A stretch of DNA of 64,000 bases from Unio delphinus. Lineage: Eukaryota > Mollusca > Bivalvia > Unionida > Unionidae. Positions 35,831-48,745 of this stretch are shown here, in pieces (within the stretch, counting starts at the first letter, position 1; every line of letters starts with the position of its first letter). Made by a program: the position numbers and the translations under genes. The stretch spans positions 20,219,001 to 20,283,000 of the forward strand of contig JAQISU010000003.1 of NCBI GenBank assembly GCA_029339505.1. Reading direction: 5' to 3'. The notes beneath the pieces are model-generated. The model saw only the letters and a list, made by a program, of their open reading frames with translations. It ran no database searches and was not told the origin of the DNA.

Positions 35831-36579
35831 TGACCACAATTTTTTTTTACCACTATTTTTCGAATAGACTAGACTAGCTAATTTACCCGAAAAAGGAATT
35901 GTTATGTCATGTATGACATATCATAACATGAAAAATGTCTAAAACCACATGTGAAAAACAGTACTGCATCCAGTTAACCTACTTTCACATGAATATTGCT
36001 ACACTGTAATGTTTAGTTCTGAAAGCAACATGATATGTTACATGAACGTGGATCCTTACTGCAGTGTAAGGAGTCGTCCATTATTAATGTCAAAATATAG
36101 AAGGGAGGGGCTTTGAAGAAGTTTGACAATTGTTGACATGGGGGAGGTGGGAGTTCAATATAAATTGACGTCAACACTGTTATTTTTTACAATAAATTTA
36201 ATAAATCAAAAAATAGGAAATAGGAAAATGGGAAGATGATAGAAGCTAGAATATAGAGTCTCGATTTTTTCATGAATTCAAAGTGTTATACTCAATTTGA
36301 ACTCTGTTAAACAAGTTTTAAAAAATGTATTAAAATTTATTTGTAGACCTTTAAAATTCCATAATTGTATTTTTTGCTTAAAAGCCAGCCGTATAAAATA
36401 TTGTGAAGGGGGGGGGGGTAAATAAATTTGACATGATTTTATTAGGGGGGTTACTGAAAGTTTGACAGTTGTTGACAAGGGAGAAGAGGGAGAGTACAAA
36501 TTTGCCTAAAAATCGTTGACATAATTAATGTGGTACTGCATCAAACAAAGCATAAGGCGCATCGGACGTTCTGTACTGA
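35831..36579. other. No gene; two short G-rich repeats
   Basis: AT-rich sequence. Two segments of the type gtttgacaattgttgaca plus a poly-G stretch occur at about 36,120 and 36,460. No coding frame is supported. Confidence 0.5.
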
Positions 36580-37648
<1,069 letters not shown>

Positions 37649-37742
37649 ATTTGTATTAAATATTAATTCTGCCTTCTATTATGTAGCATATTTATATAGA
37701 ATCCAGGGATAGCACTTTCCGTTCTGTTTGGTGTATATTTAT

Positions 37743-37746
<4 letters not shown>

Positions 37747-37810
<64 letters not shown>

Positions 37811-37829
37811 TGTGTGTGTGTGTGTGTGT
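37747..37829. repeat. CT/GT compound microsatellite
   Basis: About 30 CT repeats followed by about 11 GT repeats. Confidence 0.97.
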
Positions 37830-39435
37830 TTAAAATGAATATTAAAGTTGAATGCACCGAGCATTAAAATTTTATCACATTTAAACCAGGGGTGGATTTG
37901 GGAAGGGTCATTTTTTTTAGAAACCTAAACAATATGGTGTGCATTGAACAAAGTACAGGTGAATATTCATATCTAATAAAGCAAACATAATTTTAGAAAA
38001 CTAATTACCGAGACAATCGCAACTTATGTGTCATGGCCAACAAAATAAGGTTAGCGTGAACATGTCAATATAATTAACCTGATATAAGTTTCATAAATGT
38101 GTCATTAGCCAAACTTCCTGAAAAACACAAATCAACTTTGGCAGTATATTTCAACTGCAGTCATCTTTTTGTCTTTGTCAACAGTATTATTTGCTCATTG
38201 AAGGCAATGATATCGTGTGTGTGGTTAGGATTTTTAACGTAGCTTTAACAATTTTTCAGTCGTATCGCTACGATGTCTGCAGTGAGGCAGATTATAGTGA
38301 TGTCTAGGACTGGGGCATAATGCCGCCGACATGTAGCATGATGTTCCACCCAGTCACATTGAATGTGCTGATGTGCCAGTATTCCAAAATAGTGTTGATG
38401 TACTCAAATTCTTGATATATCCCAGTGATATAATCCAAAATGTTCTTGAATGAATTCACAATATTGCTAGATAATATTTTAGTCTAAAATAGACCAATAA
38501 CTCTTTGTAATTCCAATAAATATTTTTAAATAAATAAACTAAATTCTCCCAGCTGAATGCAACTTGATTCCACTAAGACTGTTTTTAAGATATGGAATGA
38601 ATTGTTCTAAAGTAAACAACATTTATAAAAAGATAAAAATAAGACACAATTACAGAACCTCGTCTCATACGAGTAGTTATATTTGCATCTATGATTATAA
38701 TTTTTTTTAACTCACAGCAAATCAAAATACAGGGTATCGCAAGCACTTGATAATTTTAAATGTGCATTTTATCACACGACCTGCTGCTAGTTTCTTAAAT
38801 ACCTATAATGACACTAAAATCCCCCATCCACTCCCCACATCTCCCTCCAAAAAAGACCTCTTTTGATCATTCAGTGGAGTCCACATTGACATGCACATTT
38901 TGGCTATGTAGAATTAAGGAAATGCACTGCTAAGAACGTATTCTAAAGTTGTGAGGATTTTCGCCAACTGAAAAGACTGAAATGAAGTTGATAAACTGTA
39001 CTATATCTTCAATTATGCCGGTCTGTATCACAAAGTTAGTCGCATCGGTGACCGGAACCGGCAGTGAAAAATAGTGTACTGTATTTCAGTTCAAACAAAC
39101 TTTTCATGAATTAAATCTGTGAGGGATTCTGGTAATGTTGTACACTTTGTATTACCTTATATTAAAACCGTGCTTTCTGAATGATTACTTTTCATAAACA
39201 ACAACGTATCACACGATCACGAGGTGAACCGAATCAATATATAGATAAACAAATATCGATCCCAAAAAAATAATTATAAAAAAATACTTCACTCGCTCCC
39301 GTCAAAACTTAGGGATAGATTTATAAACACCTGAGTTCTACATACCAACCAAAATGCCAATACATCAGAAATTTACCTGCAAAGTTTAAAATAGTACCGC
39401 TTGATTGTTCTCTACATCAGATTTCTATCCACAGA

Positions 39436-39461
39436 GAGAGAGAGAGAGGGGGGGGGGGGGG
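39436..39461. repeat. AG run plus poly-G
   Basis: A short AG repeat followed by about 13 G residues, at the site homologous to the long AG tract of copy A. Confidence 0.9.
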
Positions 39462-39904
39462 CACAAAAGGCAGAATAACAACACCAACAAAATAAACCCC
39501 CACCAACCCCAACAACAACAGTAGCAAATTGAAACCATCTAGTTTCAAACAATTTCAATGGCCAGTAAAATTCAAAATGCCGGTACATTTCAATATCTGC
39601 ACGCACATATTTTTATTCAGGCAATTAGCGCGGCCCACCCCGTTACTGTGAGTTTAATCAATTATACTATCTGTTATACTATGTGTAAATAGCTCGTACC
39701 ATGTGGGAAATGTTCCAAAAATTATCTAGATAACAATCTTCATTAAAGACACTTTAACAAATAATGATTCTCACATACGCCTATCATCGGTGTCACTAAA
39801 GGGCAAAATGGCAATCAATTCGTTAATTTTGGACACTTATCCTGGTATTTTAACTGTACATCCATTTATACTGACCTTGAATCCAACACGATGGAACTTA
39901 TTCC

Positions 39905-39976
39905 CAAAACCAGGGGCAGTATTGCAGTTTTTATACCGAACGAATTCAAAAGACACGTTCGCAGGCAACGGCCAAG
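39905..39976 (+). promoter_or_regulatory. TIMP: Candidate promoter and non-coding first exon, copy C (nearest TIMP)
   Basis: Ends aaaagacacgttcgcaggca and acggccaag, with gtaagattcg after it, a consensus 5' splice site at 39,977. tttttatacc upstream is TATA-like. It lies about 3.6 kb before the TIMP ATG, where ttattttgaag at about 43,531-43,540 could serve as the acceptor. The link to TIMP is inference; a transcript would decide it. Confidence 0.4.
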
Positions 39977-40440
39977 GTAAGATTCGTTCATGTATTTGTT
40001 TTATTTCAACAAGTAAGTTGATTTTATTAAAAAAATTTCTTGAGCTGATATTTACTGGTATTGTAAGTCATTCTGTGTAATAATTGTTACCAGCTCTATG
40101 TAATATAAATAATGTTAAAATTATATTCAACGTTGTATCTAATGAGCGTGTCTGAAGATTGAGTTATACTATATTTGACTGTATTTATAAATCTCTACGA
40201 AAGTGATATTTTATATAAGTCTATTGAGTTCCAGCTGTTACGTTGACACCAGTATATGTAATACGTACTTACTTTGGATGATCGATATTTCAGAATGTTC
40301 TCTAGATTTAAACACCATGAAGCCATAAAACCACTTCATAATATAAATTTAAAGATAAAACATTGGAAATTAAGACCCAGGTTAATATTAGTGCACAAAT
40401 AACAATAGGTAAAGCGGGTACAGTTTACAACAATAGGTAA

Positions 40441-42097
40441 TCCGCCCTTTTCCAGTGTAGCGCCGTCTGACGAATAACAGGTGTTGAATAATTCAATATG
40501 GCAGCAATGGGTTATGCGAAACTGTATTAGTATCGATAATGAGATATGATCTCTAGGTTTGCTGTTTATATCGGTGGATGGAGTAAATTAAATTGTATTA
40601 TATTTTGTGTATTACAAACGATTTATAAACTACATTTTATTTTCCTGAATATATAAACTGTCCATTTAGTTTGATTGACAATAAATAAAAAATTGAGAAG
40701 ATCGATCAGTCATGGTTTTAGTTGAGAAAAGAAAACAGGGAAGTTAAGATTGGTAAAAAAAACATGACTGTTTTTATCAGATACCATGGCATCTGAACGT
40801 TTGGGGAATTAAATTGTGTGGCTTAGTCATGTTTGGGCCGCCAGATGACATCATGGTAATCACTATTAAAAGAGACACATTTCCAATACTGTGACGTTGC
40901 CAAACTTTCAATCATATAAGTCAGGAAACTGTTGCCATACTTTGTAAGTTAATATTCATGTAGTCAAAATTCCTCTAAGTACCCACCATAAGAATATCTC
41001 AATAATAGTCTCGCTGTTTGCACATCTTTTGGTCCGTATCTCAATTTGGTTTAAATTAACAAAGATAAGATCTCCACACTAATTAAAGTGAGAAAAAAAA
41101 TGCCCTGTATGGTATAACCTAAGATCAATATTTTAATTAAACTTGAAATTTAGTTCGTTATTCATTCTGTTTCATTTGAATATTGTGATTCATTCTACTG
41201 AAATTGAATATCGTGATTCAGTTCAATAATGTTGAATAAAATGTTAAATTTAACTTCCTTTCTCAATTTGTTTAAATTGAATTTAATATTGTGATTCAAT
41301 GCATGCATACATGATGGTGTTGTGACAATTTACTGTTTGTTTCAAAATTATATCGATTTTCCGTCTGTCTCTCAATTCGTCTAAAATTAATTGAGCATTT
41401 GGGACGATAGCTTCATCACTGTTCATCTAAGAGTGAATGTGGTTGGCATGAAACGCCAAAACTGACACTGTTAAATTAAATTTAACTACCTCTATAAAAT
41501 CATTCGGGGAATTTCAACTTTTTCTTTCTGCTCAACTCAGATTCAAACTAAAATAACAGTCTTTTTATTTATAAGCACGTTTAGAGCAATAATGACATCA
41601 TGTCACATATTAAGAAATTGTTAAAAATCTCAAAAGACAGTGACATGTGTCTGCTGATTTTGCATGAAAGAAGATAAATAAAAATGCGCTATAATGCACC
41701 AGTCACTTATGTCAATTTAAATTGTAAATATATTTTTTTAAAAAAAAAACGTAAAGTGAATGATAAAATAATCACGTTAATAACAGCCAAACGATTTTCT
41801 TGCAAAATATATTAATACAAACCTGTCATACTCTTTAATGATACTACTTGGCGGACTGCTACGTTACTCCGCCACCAAAATTAAACAACAGCACCGACGC
41901 CAACTTGTATAATGAAACACTAATAACATTCTGAATTATGTGGAAAAGCATACCATGACAATTTTTCTAATCATGTGGTTGATTTATCATCTAATTATTT
42001 GATCGTTTAATGACTAGAAAATGACCCCATATGCCTCCATATTTGGTTTATATGTACCTGTTATCCGCTAGAGGGCGCTAAACTGGAACGTCGCGGA
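40441..42097. mobile_element. DNA element, 1.66 kb, 42-bp inverted ends, inside minisatellite
   Basis: The left end (40,441-40,482) starts tccgcccttttccagtgtag and ends ataacaggt; the right end (42,056-42,097) is its inverse with about seven differences (acctgttatccgctagaggg ... gtcgcgga). The aggtaag minisatellite stops at the left end and resumes at the right, so the element inserted into it. The interior is AT-rich with no transposase frame. The target duplication could not be defined because the host is repetitive. Confidence 0.8.
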
Positions 42098-43050
42098 TTG
42101 GGTATAGTTTACAACAACAGGTTAGGTGGATACAGTATACAACAATAGGTAGGGTGGGTACACTTTACAACAATAAGTAAGGTCGGTATGGTTTGCAAAC
42201 ATTTGCAAGGCGAGTATAGTTTACAACAACAGATAAGGTTGGTATAGTTTACAGCAATAGGTAATGTGGGTACATTTCACAACAAGAGGTAAGGTAATGT
42301 ATAATTTATAGCAGTAGGTAAGGTGATACACTTTACAACAATATGTAAGGTGGGTACACTTTACAATAATAGGTAAGATGGGTACACTTGACAACAATAT
42401 GTACACCTTACAACAATAGTTAAGTTGATATAGTTACCAGCAATAGGTAAGGTGGGTATAGTTTACAACAATATGTAAGGTGGGTACACTTTACAATAAT
42501 AGGTAAGATGGGTACACTTGACAACAATATGTAAGGTGGGTTCAGTTTACAATAATAGGTAAGATGGGTACACTTGACAACAATATGTAAGGTGGGTACA
42601 GTTTACAATAACAGGTAAGATGGGTACACTTGACAACAATAGGTAAGGTAATAATAGGTAAGATAGGTACACTTGACAACAATAGGTAAGGTGGGTACAG
42701 TTTACAATAATAGGTAAGATGGGTACACTTGACAACAATAGGTAAGGTGGGTACAGTTTACAATAATAGGTAAGATGGGTACACTTGACAACAATATGTA
42801 AGGTGGGTACAGTTTACAATAATAGGTAAGATGGGTACACTTGACAACAATAGGTAAGGTGGGTACAGTTTACAATAATAGGTACGATGGGTACACTTGA
42901 CAACAATAGGTAAGATGGGTACAGTTTACAATAATAGGTAAGATGGGTACTCTTGACAACAATATGTACACCTTACAACAATAGGTAAGGTGGGTATAGC
43001 TTGCAATAATGATTAAGGCGGGTGCACTTTACAACAATAGGTAAGTTGGG
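42098..43050. repeat. Minisatellite, 30-bp aggtaag family, main block
   Basis: About 31 units alternating aataggtaaggtgggtacag / tttacaa and aataggtaagatgggtacac / ttgacaac. A two-unit (60-bp) higher-order pattern dominates from about 42,480 to 42,950. The small block at 40,405-40,440 is the same array before the DNA element. Most units carry AGGTAAG, a consensus 5' splice-site sequence on the plus strand. Confidence 0.95.
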
Positions 43051-43551
43051 TACAGGTTACGTTATTTTGTATGCATATATCATCTTAATTACATTACTCG
43101 TGAAGAAGCAAAATATTAAACTTGGAGGTCCAAAAATCTTGGCTGTAATCGACAGTGCTGCAAGTGTCGAGTAAGGCATATTTAAAAGGAATGAAAACAA
43201 ATCCCTAGCACTGTCCCCGTATTTGGCGTTATAAATACAAACCCTCTCGATACATACAAAGCAGACAAGACTGCTCACTGTCTTTTTCTTGTGTCTAGAA
43301 AAGTCCATTTCATTCAAAACTGTGTCTTCTGAGTCTTATATTTTAAATGTCTAGTTGTAATGTTTAAATTTTTTAAAATATTGAATAAAAAAGGAGAAAT
43401 TATTGAGATTATCAAAGACAGTGAACTACATCACATCTGTTGCTTGAAAATATCAACTCTGCCATTATAATATTGAGACCGTGTAATGTGACCAAAATAC
43501 AAGTTGTAATGACAAAAGTGGTATAATGATTATTTTGAAGGAACTTGTACA

Positions 43552-43675
43552 ATGGAGAAGATCACGATTATCATGCAGTCCCTATTCATCTTGCTGGTAG
43601 TTGTTGATGTTACCACTGCCTGCTCTTGTCTCTGGCGCCCTCTGGCGGCTTTTCTCTGTGATCCACACTCAACCG
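43552..43675 (+). CDS. TIMP: Tissue inhibitor of metalloproteinases, exon 1
   Basis: Encodes 41 residues plus one base. MEKITIIMQSLFILLVVVDV is a clear signal peptide, and the mature protein starts after TTA with CSC. Cysteines at mature positions 1, 3 and 13 (CSCLWRPLAAFLC) match the TIMP N-terminal pattern, where Cys1 chelates the metalloproteinase zinc and Cys1 and Cys3 are disulphide-bonded. The exon ends ...CACTCAACCG followed by gtacgt, a consensus donor in phase 1. Translation past the donor loses all similarity, so the open frame to 43,782 is not the protein. TIMPs are secreted inhibitors of matrix metalloproteinases; in molluscs they are linked to wound and defence responses. Confidence 0.85.
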
Positions 43676-45686
43676 GTACGTACAATAATCATGGAGGAGA
43701 GTTGGTGGTAGCGACTGCGATGGTTGTAGTATGCAAGCAGTACTATGAAGTGCCACTTAACAACAAGGGTCCGACCATTTAATTTGGACAGGGGTATCTT
43801 TTGAAAACAAATTTCTGGATTTCAAATAGTTTTTTTAAAAATATATTTTCTCTTATTTTCAGTTCATAAAAATATGCAAGCACGATGGCCATGTAATTAG
43901 TTGAAAAACAAATATCTTCATGTCAAAGTTTTAAAAAAAATCTCCCAACTCTAAAGAAAATCACAGTAACTTCTTTCCTCCCACCTGCCTCGAATTAAAT
44001 GGTTGGTCGGCCTCTTAATTCTTGAGTAAATACCCTCTACGTAATAGATATTAAAATTAAAAATTGTTATGTTGTTGCTCTTATGTTGTTTCGTTTGAAA
44101 TTTTTTAATTTTTTAATCTTTTCTTTTTTTTTCTTCTTTTTTTATATTCTCCACAGTGTTGTTTTTAGACAGTGCAGTGTATCAAGCTTGACTTTATTGT
44201 AGAAAGGGAAATTTTCAGATAAGAAAATATATAAATGTAACCTCAGGGCTGTCACTAAGCCTAATACACCCCCTCACCCCTGACCAACAATTGTTCAACG
44301 TTTGAATACATTAGTTTTGTTAGCTGACTCCTACCCCCTACCACATAATCCCGACTCCCCAGGCAAATCTGAACCAGGTGCACCTAAATAGTTTTCTTTC
44401 TAAGGGGGGGGGTGGATGCGGACAAGCATGTAGTTTCGCTCATAAAGGCTTGGGGATTGGGCGGGCGCCAATAGTCCCTAACAACATAGACGTCATTCAT
44501 ATATACGGTTTATGACCGCTATAAATGTATAAACAGTGACAATTCTCGCAAGATTTAATGGCATAGTACATTGTGGCGGTCTTTTCTGCTAATGTGAAAA
44601 CTAGTGTGCACTGGTATAAACGCAAATATATCATGTGCATTACCTTGTACGAACATTTCAGCCAAATTATCATGGTATGTATATGGTCCTAAATATATCG
44701 ATATCTAGATACAAACAGAAGGATAATGTTAACCATCCTTTTTCAAGGTGACATTCCAGTTACAGTTTAATACCACGAAAGCAGATATTGACCAGAGACC
44801 AGTTGATTCGTCATTACCCAATCTGCATTTCTTTCCTTCACTTTCTTTTAATTCATCCCATATTAAAGACACACCAGGTGAAAACAACTTCATAACTAAA
44901 CCAGGTAAAAAGACATTAAGGAGCGCGCTCTTGATTGTATTAACATGTGGAGAAAAGCAAACCTTTTATACCCATCCCAACCCCCATTTAACTGTGAATA
45001 ATGTGATGCCTTATGTCTGTCCGTCTTTCAGCCAGTCCTAAGCGATGATGTCAGTTTGGGGCATTCCGTTGATGCTGATACTAGAGGTCAAAAGATGGAT
45101 CCACAATAATCACAATTACATTTTTTTAACCGGGATTGGGATGGGTGGGCGTATATGTAATAAAACTGTTGGGAAATGCAATGGCGAGCCAATAAATCCT
45201 TATCGTTGTAATTCGCTAATAGAATTCTATATTGTGATTAACTATACACGCTGGTTTTATTTATCGTGTGCTGTGCAAGCCCAGAAAATGGGGAAGCGGA
45301 TGCAACTACTAGTGTTCATGTATATATGTAGCCGAAAACGAACTTTGAATTATAGTGCTTCGTCCACTATGGACATGTAGCACTGTTTACTGCTAGCATA
45401 GCTAGCTATTTAATTAATCCCGAGGGAGCGAAATAGTGCCAACTCCCAAGGGCATTTATGTGTTCATAGAACACTATTTAATTTGTCCATCAGATCGGAG
45501 TCGCTATAGAGCGTCTACCTATCCCCCTGTGAGTGGGAATAGAGTTGATATGAACTAATATGTTCCTCTGTTTTTCAAAATCCCACTTTTGTTGTAAGCC
45601 TCCGATCCAGTTTCCAATCCTATAACATCACGACAAAGCAACTTAAATGTCAAAACAATTTTTAAAAATACAAATCAAGGTATGCC

Positions 45687-45816
45687 TAGTGATATCATCA
45701 TTTTGTTAATGTCTAGTACAAACGGTTAGTTGCAATAGCGATATCATCATTTTGTTAATGTCTAGTACAAACGGTTAGTTGCAATAGTGTTACCATCACT
45801 TTGTTAATGCTAAGTA
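45687..45816. repeat. 48-bp tandem repeat
   Basis: Two near-perfect copies and one degenerate copy of gatatcatcattttgttaat, gtctagtacaaacggttagt and tgcaatag. Confidence 0.93.
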
Positions 45817-45880
45817 AAAATGATAACAATTTCAAATCTTAAAATATACTACTGCAGATAAACCATATCAAACGATTACG

Positions 45881-46081
45881 ATGGCATGCGAGGCTGACGT
45901 TCTTTCCGACACGCTTGCACAAGCGCTGAAAGAAAAAACTTACCCCCAGAGAATAATGTATTCCGAAAAGTTAACTAAAAGTTTTAAGGAGCAGATTGTT
46001 AACGGATTTCCTCTAATTTTAAGCTTATTGGGGCTCGCAAATGAGAATCAACCATCTTTGGTTAATAGTTCAATTTTGTGA
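45881..46081 (+). other. Coding-like frame, 66 codons
   Basis: ATG in context acgATGGC, an acidic to basic product starting MACEADVLSDTLAQALKEKT, and a TGA stop. The LTR-like element begins five bases after the stop. Predicted helical; family unknown. It may have been truncated by the insertion. Confidence 0.3.
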
Positions 46082-46085
46082 GTAG

Positions 46086-47010
46086 TGTTATGTATATTTG
46101 ATTTAATTTATATTTAATTTAATTTAATTGTTAGTTTGTTGGTTTTAATTTTTTTATTTTTTTTATTACATTATCTGCTTTTGTATTGTAATTTTATTTA
46201 CTAGATTTGATATTTTCCAAAAGTTCAGTTCAGTTTTTCGAAAACCTAATATTAACATTTTTTTTAATCTATTGCTGACCTAGTTACTGACATTGATCTA
46301 CAAGTTGAAGTAAACAACTTTTTTTAAACTTTATTTTTAATTTTTTCTTAGTGTGTTTTTTCATAGAGTCAAATTGAGGCTGTACTGGAGTATGTGACTT
46401 TAGATGTAAATAACTTCTCCATTATTATTACAAAATTCTGGTTTGACTGGTAGGTTGACCTATCCAGGCATCTGTTTTTGCGCAGTAGACAGTTTTAATA
46501 GTGATGTTTAGAGAAATTATTTTAGAACTTTTATAGACTTGGACGTCAAGGTGTTTTTTCCATTGTCACTAGTTGGAGTTTAATTTAAATTTTTCTCAAA
46601 TGTTTTGGATTTAAAGAGATTACTTTTTCCCTGAAGATACTTGTGTTCGGAATGTGTTCTTGGACACAGATAGGTATTGACATTTACAGAATTCAAACAC
46701 TAGAATTTTATTTTTGTGGTTCAACAATGAATCGACATCAGTACTATCCTGACTACAGAATACGTCATCGCCTTCAATTTTGGAGTTTCGTCGGGACTAG
46801 ATCTCAAATTCATTTGAACATTTTGTTACTAGGATTTCTAATTTTTTATTCTTGGATTATTCTAGGATTATTTATGAATTTAATTCTTAAAACCGTAAGG
46901 TTTTTTCTCAATTTTACCTTGTTTTTCTAGAGAAATAAATTATTTGTTAAATTTTACAATGCTTGTTGTCTTCACTTTTTTCTTGTTACTGTTGAAACGA
47001 GCCTAAACAA
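46086..47010 (+). mobile_element. Solo-LTR-like element, divergent family
   Basis: The start tgttatgtatatttgattta and the end cactttttt...aacgagcctaaac resemble the solo LTRs at 6.4 and 33.3 kb (tgttacggctattggattta; cactctttct...cgagcctaagcac). It has an aataaa signal near 46,933 and a similar 3' layout. A gtag string lies just before the start and after the end, a possible 4-bp duplication. The exact right end is uncertain (47,010-47,016). No internal region was found. Confidence 0.55.
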
Positions 47011-47633
47011 GTAGCACCGTATTTTATATCAAGTGCTGGCTAATTTGGCGAGACAAGTGTAGTCGGGGAATTTCTTAGTGCGAATAGGTGAATGTGTGCC
47101 TTAATTTACCTTGCTAACATTATAGGTTATGTTAAATTGCATGAAAGAAAAATCAAAAACAAGCTGTTATATTTTTTGTGGGGACAGTTCCTCGTATATT
47201 GGTGTTGCTTTCAGGGTCTTAGAGAGCGATCACAGGATCTGGTGTAAAAAAAAATTATTTTATTTTTTTAAATTTAAAAAACTAAAAAGAAACCCTAGTT
47301 CTTGTTAAAACAAAATGTTTCTTTTATAAAAGCTAAAAATGTGCTGTTCGGTCCCCCCACCAACTCTTGTTCGCCCTGGTTCCTTAGCGGATGGGCCTAG
47401 TGCATTCATGGGCATACAGCAAAGTTTGAGAGCAAGAATGCTGATGTTCCAGCAGTCGCAGCTGTTTCACTGTTTATGTCGTGTATCCTACTGTCATTTT
47501 GATGGACACTGCACAATTCATATTCATGCGAAATTTCTAGCGAGACTTTTTGTCTTTGGGTGCTTCATCTTTTCATCTGGCTATTAATTCATTTGTCCTT
47601 TTTCTGCAACCTCGTCGATAACAACAGAGGCGT

Positions 47634-47927
47634 GTGTCTTGCATGACGCAGCCCTTATCTCGTGCTTCAAGACTTATAAATGTCGACCATATTGAGAGCA
47701 AACGTAAACTCTTCCTCAGGGAAAGCATTCTCATGCAACAATTTAAATGCATCGTCCGATATTGTGTTGAGTTTTGTCTCAGCGAGGACCCGGATTTCGT
47801 ATCACTTTTTGGCCTTAATAGGGAGCCACCGCTAAAGAAATTTCCGGTCATTAAAACCAGCATGCAATTCAAAATTGTGATTTCAAATGAAACAGCGATG
47901 GGAGTGACAATGATTGTCGCAAATTAA
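47634..47927 (+). other. Coding-like frame, 97 codons
   Basis: An open frame with mixed composition containing VDHIESKRKLFLRESILMQQ, FCLSEDPDFVSLFGL and EPPLKKFPVIKTSM, ending in TAA. An adjacent frame at 47,339-47,587 is also protein-like (LVRPGSLADGPSAFMGIQQS), suggesting one gene broken by indels. Family unknown. Confidence 0.3.
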
Positions 47928-48580
47928 GACAAATCTCCGCCTAACCGTGCCACAGCTCCATCAAACTCGCTTACCGCACTCATGTACTTTTCGTAGTAGA
48001 CTCCGCTTTTCCGAAAGTGTGTGTGTCTGTACTTTTGACCTAACACCATAATGTGACAAAACATATTGTTTTTGAAGATGACGCGGACTTTTAGTCTCAT
48101 AGCCCAAATTAGAGCACCATACAGATCCCCAAGGTAAACTTAATGCTGAGACCATTTCAACAAATACCGCTTTGTCTTTCTATTTGCTGTTGAGTCCGAG
48201 ATTCGTAGGGGAAAGTGCTTGTAATTTTATTATTTTTCCGCCATCTCAATGGCAATTAATCCCAGTTGTTCACGGGTTGGTTTATGGAGTTGGCCTAGGA
48301 AATCACAGTATAACTGTCTATCTGAATTTATCTCTGTGCTACCCCAATCCAAACTAGTTAACTTTACATGGAAGTAAGTACTCTTCGATCAATGGATCAT
48401 ATTCTTTAGCAATGTTATATACTATTTATCTGAACGTTCGCACAACATCTTGGCCTTTTGTGAGAGGACAGTCAGGCGCCAGTGACTCTCGTTCTCGTTG
48501 TATTGTAACTAGCTGCCATCCAATCGCTTTCTATAAAACATATCTTAAGTTATCTTGATTCATTATTTATGTATACATGT

Positions 48581-48745
48581 ATGGCGAAAGGCAGGCAAAA
48601 AATAGTAAGAGTGGCTGGGAACCTCGTTGGCTCTTCGTTGACCGACTCCAAGGCCCTTGCACCAGATAGTTTCTGCAGTGAGCATGGACGTAAAGCTGAC
48701 CGACATACTTTTGATGGGAACATGAGAGGAGCGTTTCTACTGTAG
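48581..48745 (+). other. Coding-like frame, 54 codons
   Basis: Begins MAKGRQKIVRVAGNLVGSSL, contains FCSEHGRKADRHTFDGNMRG and ends in TAG. Compositionally protein-like, but no family is recognised. Opposite-strand frames over it are hydrophobic shadows. Confidence 0.25.

Noticed and set aside
43676..43782. Continuation of the TIMP exon 1 frame to its stop
   Set aside because: It follows a consensus donor (gtacgt), loses TIMP similarity at once, and the in-phase exon 2 explains the rest.
44748..45380. Two adjacent frames of about 100 codons
   Set aside because: They have no motif, splice signal, repeat or homology, and occur at the rate expected by chance for their length.
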